NCBI GenBank assembly: GCA_001787475.1
Contig: MFXB01000040.1
Span: forward strand, 1 to 16,108
Direction: 5' to 3'
DNA from: Candidatus Peregrinibacteria bacterium RIFCSPLOWO2_01_FULL_48_20
Lineage (GTDB): Bacteria > Patescibacteriota > Gracilibacteria > UBA1369 > 2-02-FULL-48-14
Length of the DNA: 16,108 nucleotides
This document shows, piece after piece, positions 13,974 to 16,108 of the stretch (positions are counted from its first letter, which is position 1; each line of letters starts with the position of its first letter). Position numbers and translations under genes: made by a program. The notes under the pieces were generated by a model. It worked only from the letters and a program-made list of their open reading frames with translations. It was not told the origin of the DNA and ran no database searches.

Positions 13974-14001
13974 AGAATAACATTTATGGTTAAATTGTCA
14001 A
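13974..14001 (-). promoter_or_regulatory. Predicted promoter of the 41-residue ORF and downstream genes, near-leaderless
   Basis: On the minus strand, TTGACA (14001-13996, perfect) and TATTCT (13979-13974) are 16 bases apart. The start would be near 13967, two bases before the ATG at 13965. Confidence 0.5.
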
Positions 14002-14033
14002 GTTTTTTCCGACGCGCAGTCCGATTTTTAAGC

Positions 14034-14039
14034 TATGAT
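14034..14039 (+). promoter_or_regulatory. Possible -10 element of the inositol monophosphatase gene
   Basis: TATGAT at 14034-14039 is a good -10, but the bases 17 upstream (gacgcg) are not a recognisable -35. It would give a leader of about 14 bases before ATG 14060, with no Shine-Dalgarno-like sequence. Confidence 0.3.
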
Positions 14040-14059
14040 AAAAATGCATTTACGACTTC

Positions 14060-14857
14060 ATGCCCATTCATCTTCTTCAGATTGCCAAGAAACTCGCCCA
14101 CGACGCGGGTAAATTGGCCCTTAAATACCAAGAAAAGGGCTTTTCCATAAGCACGAAAAGCAGCCCTATCGATCTGGTAACCGAGGCGGACAAGGCTTGC
14201 GAAGAGCTGATTTTGAAAACCATTCGCGCCCACTTCCCCGATCACTCCATTTTGAGCGAAGAAAGCCCGGCCATTGAGCAAAGCGGCGATTACAAGTGGA
14301 TTGTGGACCCCATCGACGGAACCGGCAACTTCGCCCACGGTCTCCCCTTTTACGCCATTTCCATCGCCATTGTTCACAAAGGAAAACCGATTATCGGAGT
14401 AGTGGAAATTCCGGCCTTGAAAGAAACCTTTTGGGCGCAAGAAGGACGAGGCGCATACCTGGGAAATAAACAAATTCATGTATCCAAAAGGGACAAATTG
14501 CAACAAAGCATGTTCGCAACCGGCTTCCCCTACGCCAGAGAAAGCGACCGCTACCGAAAAAATATCGAACTTTTTGATGCTTTCTACAAAGCGAGCAACG
14601 GCGTACGCCGTTTCGGCAGCGCGGCCATCGACCTCTGCTTTACGGCCGCCGGCCGCTTCGACGGCTTCTGGGAATACGCGCTCAAACCGTGGGACATTGC
14701 TGCGGGCAAAATCATTATGGAAGAAGCCGGCGGCATGGTCACCAACATGGACGGCAGCCTGTTCAACCACAAACTCGAAAACATTCTCGCCTCTAACGGC
14801 CTCCTCCATTCCGAAATGCTCCGCGTCATTAAGGAACACGGTGCGGACAAAGTTTAA
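14060..14857 (+). CDS. Inositol-1-monophosphatase family phosphatase (SuhB-like)
   Basis: Mg2+-dependent, Li+-sensitive family of sugar-phosphate phosphatases, 265 residues, the usual length. Metal ligands are present: SEES (66-69, with E67 and E68), motif A WIVDPIDGTGNF (80-91, with D83 and D86), and motif B KPWDIAAGKIIMEEAGG (209-225, with D212). IDLVTEADKACEE (37-49) is the usual block before them. The substrate cannot be told: the family includes inositol monophosphatase, fructose-1,6-bisphosphatase and 3'-phosphoadenosine phosphate phosphatases, and SuhB also acts in rRNA transcription. It converges on the HNH gene, with 14 bases between stop codons. The start was chosen because residues 1-20 match the family N-terminal helix. 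Confidence 0.93.
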   Translation: MPIHLLQIAKKLAHDAGKLALKYQEKGFSISTKSSPIDLVTEADKACEELILKTIRAHFPDHSILSEESPAIEQSGDYKWIVDPIDGTGNFAHGLPFYAISIAIVHKGKPIIGVVEIPALKETFWAQEGRGAYLGNKQIHVSKRDKLQQSMFATGFPYARESDRYRKNIELFDAFYKASNGVRRFGSAAIDLCFTAAGRFDGFWEYALKPWDIAAGKIIMEEAGGMVTNMDGSLFNHKLENILASNGLLHSEMLRVIKEHGADKV

Positions 14858-14871
14858 CCACACAGACGGTT

Positions 14872-15696
14872 TCATCCTCTCACCGCCCGCTCTCTTTTTT
14901 CTTGAAACTTCAAATTGATGGAATGCGCAATAACGTGGTGCTCCCTGCACAGCGGTGCCAAGTACCGTGGGTCGTGGCGTTTACTCAGCGCGAAGGTTTG
15001 TGTGTGATGCAGTTCTTCCGCCGGCTTTTTGCAGGTTTGGATGGAGCATTTACTGCCATGTTCTCTGGCCAGCACTTTTTTAGTTCGTGCGGGGACAGGA
15101 CGCGATTTTGCTTCCTCCAGCGTTTCACAGATCGCTTCTTTTTCTGCTTCAATTTCCTCCTCTCTTTTCTGAAGAAACTCCAACAACAAACCGTTCAGAT
15201 CCAAACCTTTTTCATGCAGCTCGAGCAGTTTTTCCGTCACTTCTCCACTTAACTTTAGGTCGTGCGCGCGCAAAGATTTTGCTCCAAATAATGGCTGACC
15301 TAAGCCATTCTCATTTTCACATCGTTCGTCCCTCACGAAAGTTTCCAAAGCTTTCTGTGGCAACAATTGCAGCGCCTCCGCCAACTCTCCCTCATTCGTA
15401 GCGGTGGCAATTGAAGCCACCCGCACCAATTTATTGATGCTCACTTTTCCTTCGACCAATAAACTCCTCAACATGGGCAAACTCTCAAAACGCTTCTCCA
15501 AATTCAAGGCTGTCCGAACCTGCTGCTCACTCAAACCTGCCAGTTTGTAAGCAAATTCAAAAATCGAACCACAACCTTTCCGCGCATACAATTTCCTTCT
15601 TTCCACTTCCGGCAACAAGCCCATAAACTTTTGTCGCCAAAATAAAACATTCCGTCCGTACATTTTTGCCAATTCATACAATTTTTCGTCAGTCAT
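14872..15696 (-). CDS. HNH endonuclease-domain protein
   Basis: The protein has 274 residues. The C-terminal third holds a zinc-type HNH fold: C217 and C222 (CSIQTC), ELHHTQTFALSKRHDPRYLAPLCREHH with H230/H231, C250 and H253/H254, and H258. These would form the beta-beta-alpha metal nuclease site. The N-terminal two thirds are helical: LSEQQVRTALNLEKRF, LPMLRSLLVEGKVSINKLVR (74-93), and a charged coiled coil at about 152-197. This arrangement resembles the DUF222/HNH-type proteins common in actinobacteria and mobile DNA, but the N-terminal match is only by pattern. It might act in defence, as a homing-like nuclease or in DNA repair; nothing nearby settles this. Confidence 0.85.
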   Translation of the reverse strand: MTDEKLYELAKMYGRNVLFWRQKFMGLLPEVERRKLYARKGCGSIFEFAYKLAGLSEQQVRTALNLEKRFESLPMLRSLLVEGKVSINKLVRVASIATATNEGELAEALQLLPQKALETFVRDERCENENGLGQPLFGAKSLRAHDLKLSGEVTEKLLELHEKGLDLNGLLLEFLQKREEEIEAEKEAICETLEEAKSRPVPARTKKVLAREHGSKCSIQTCKKPAEELHHTQTFALSKRHDPRYLAPLCREHHVIAHSINLKFQEKRERAVRG

Positions 15697-15720
15697 ATTT
15701 TGAGTGGTTAATGTCCCTAA

Positions 15721-15729
15721 ATACTAGCA
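15721..15729 (-). promoter_or_regulatory. Extended -10 promoter of the HNH gene
   Basis: On the minus strand, TGCTAGTAT (15729-15721) is a TGn-extended -10. The -35 region is weak (CTGTTA, 15749-15744, spacing 17). The start would be near 15714, with an 18-base leader lacking a Shine-Dalgarno sequence. Confidence 0.4.
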
Positions 15730-15873
15730 CAAAACCGGCACTTTAACAGATTAAAAAGCCCACTTCGACATGACAAAACGTGAGGTGAGGGTCTGATCAC
15801 CTTTCGCGCCACTACCTAACCATCCACCATCATCACCAAAATGGAGTTGCTGCGAAGTCCACATCCTCTTTTA

Positions 15874-15892
15874 ATGCGCTCCGCATATTTTT
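15874..15892 (+). terminator. Terminator-like hairpin with T run
   Basis: ATGCG-CTC-CGCAT stem-loop (5 bp, 15874-15886) followed by A and five T (15888-15892). The stem is short. No plus-strand gene runs into it within the window, so it would serve an unannotated RNA or act as a barrier. Confidence 0.25.
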
Positions 15893-15904
15893 GAGCTTGG
15901 ATTT

Positions 15905-15924
15905 CACTCTGCAGAGTGGTTTTT
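15905..15924 (+). terminator. Terminator-like palindrome with T run
   Basis: CACTC-TGCA-GAGTG stem-loop (15905-15918) followed by G and five T (15920-15924). It is the second of two such signals 30 bases apart on the same strand. Confidence 0.3.
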
Positions 15925-16001
15925 AACCTGAAGTTTTATACAAAAGCTTCAACCACCAACCACCCTGAATTGTTCGACATGTACTGAAACCGCACACATC
16001 C

Positions 16002-16030
16002 TTGTAAAGGAAACGGTCACAAGTTAAACT
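16002..16030 (+). promoter_or_regulatory. Predicted promoter of the ORF at the right edge, near-leaderless
   Basis: TTGTAA (16002-16007) and TAAACT (16025-16030), each 4 of 6, are 17 bases apart. The start would be near 16037, two bases before ATG 16039. Confidence 0.35.
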
Positions 16031-16038
16031 GCAGGTAT

Positions 16039-16108
16039 ATGGAAGCTGGAGAACTCACACAAACGGAGGCCGCTGACCTTGACGACTATGTAAGAGAGAA
16101 AGATGTCA
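16039..16108 (+). CDS. Start of an unidentified gene (3' partial)
   Basis: From ATG 16039 the frame stays open to the window edge for 23 codons (MEAGELTQTEAADLDDYVRE and onward). The acidic, alanine-containing sequence is protein-like, and a promoter with suitable spacing precedes it. No family can be named from so few residues. Confidence 0.4.
   Translation, partial: MEAGELTQTEAADLDDYVREKDV

Larger units (their letters stand above)
15730..16038. other. Non-coding region rich in hairpins
   Basis: I see no convincing gene in these 309 bases. Four inverted repeats occur in about 170 bases. AGGTGA/TCACCT (15783-15802) has an 8-base loop. ATGCG/CGCAT (15874-15886) has a 3-base loop and is followed by ATTTTT. 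The perfect 14-bp palindrome CACTCTGCAGAGTG (15905-15918) is followed by GTTTTT. TGAAGTTTT/AAAAGCTTCA (15929-15951) has one bulged G. A stretch of ACC repeats follows. A structured small RNA, tandem terminators or the edge of an element are all possible. Confidence 0.4.

Noticed and set aside
14033..14950. Minus-strand open frame of 305 codons opposite the inositol monophosphatase
   Set aside because: The plus strand carries all metal-binding motifs of the phosphatase family; the antisense translation (FEFVVEQAAVHVGDHAAG and similar) has no family signature.
1..16108. CRISPR arrays, tRNA or rRNA genes
   Set aside because: I saw no regularly spaced repeats, no cloverleaf-like sequence with a T-loop motif and no conserved rRNA segments.

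Overview
The window looks like chromosomal DNA of a small-genome bacterium, plausibly from the Candidate Phyla Radiation (Patescibacteria). The reasons are very short gene spacing, convergent genes that overlap at their stop codons, divergent versions of universal proteins, several short unrecognised genes, and no Shine-Dalgarno-like sequences before the start codons. TGA is used as a normal stop (for example after atpD, atpA and the HNH gene), so the TGA=Gly code of Gracilibacteria/Absconditabacteria does not apply. The phylum is an inference from style, not from a marker search.

Layout. 1-314: the 3' end of a DinG-like helicase whose arginine-finger motif has decayed. 295-1383: pyrD, a class 2-type dihydroorotate dehydrogenase with a class 1-type cysteine at the catalytic-base position. 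1380-2630: a divergent toxin-antitoxin module (RelE-like protein and HTH-Panacea antitoxin) bracketed by a perfect 22-bp direct repeat. The repeat is the 3' end of atpC, so the module looks like an insertion between two formerly abutting convergent genes. 2609-9458: a complete F-type ATP synthase operon on the minus strand, in transcription order AtpZ/I-like, atpB, E, F, H, A, G, D, C. Its c subunit has a two-carboxylate ion site plus serine, which suggests Na+ coupling.

9459-9647 is a divergent control region that may encode a small single-pass membrane protein. It is followed by a cNMP-binding-like protein (+) that converges on uvrB (-), the two sharing a CTAG stop overlap. Upstream of uvrB lie two unrecognised proteins and a newly noticed 41-codon ORF, all on the minus strand. 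An inositol-monophosphatase family gene (+) converges on an HNH endonuclease gene (-). The last 340 bases hold several hairpins and no clear gene until a truncated ORF begins at 16039.

The two most notable signals are the 22-bp repeat bracketing the toxin-antitoxin module and a repeated promoter geometry. At six starts a sigma70-like promoter is placed so that transcription would begin 0-3 bases from the start codon (leaderless mRNA), and the ATP-operon genes have no Shine-Dalgarno sequence either. Together these suggest translation that depends little on Shine-Dalgarno pairing.
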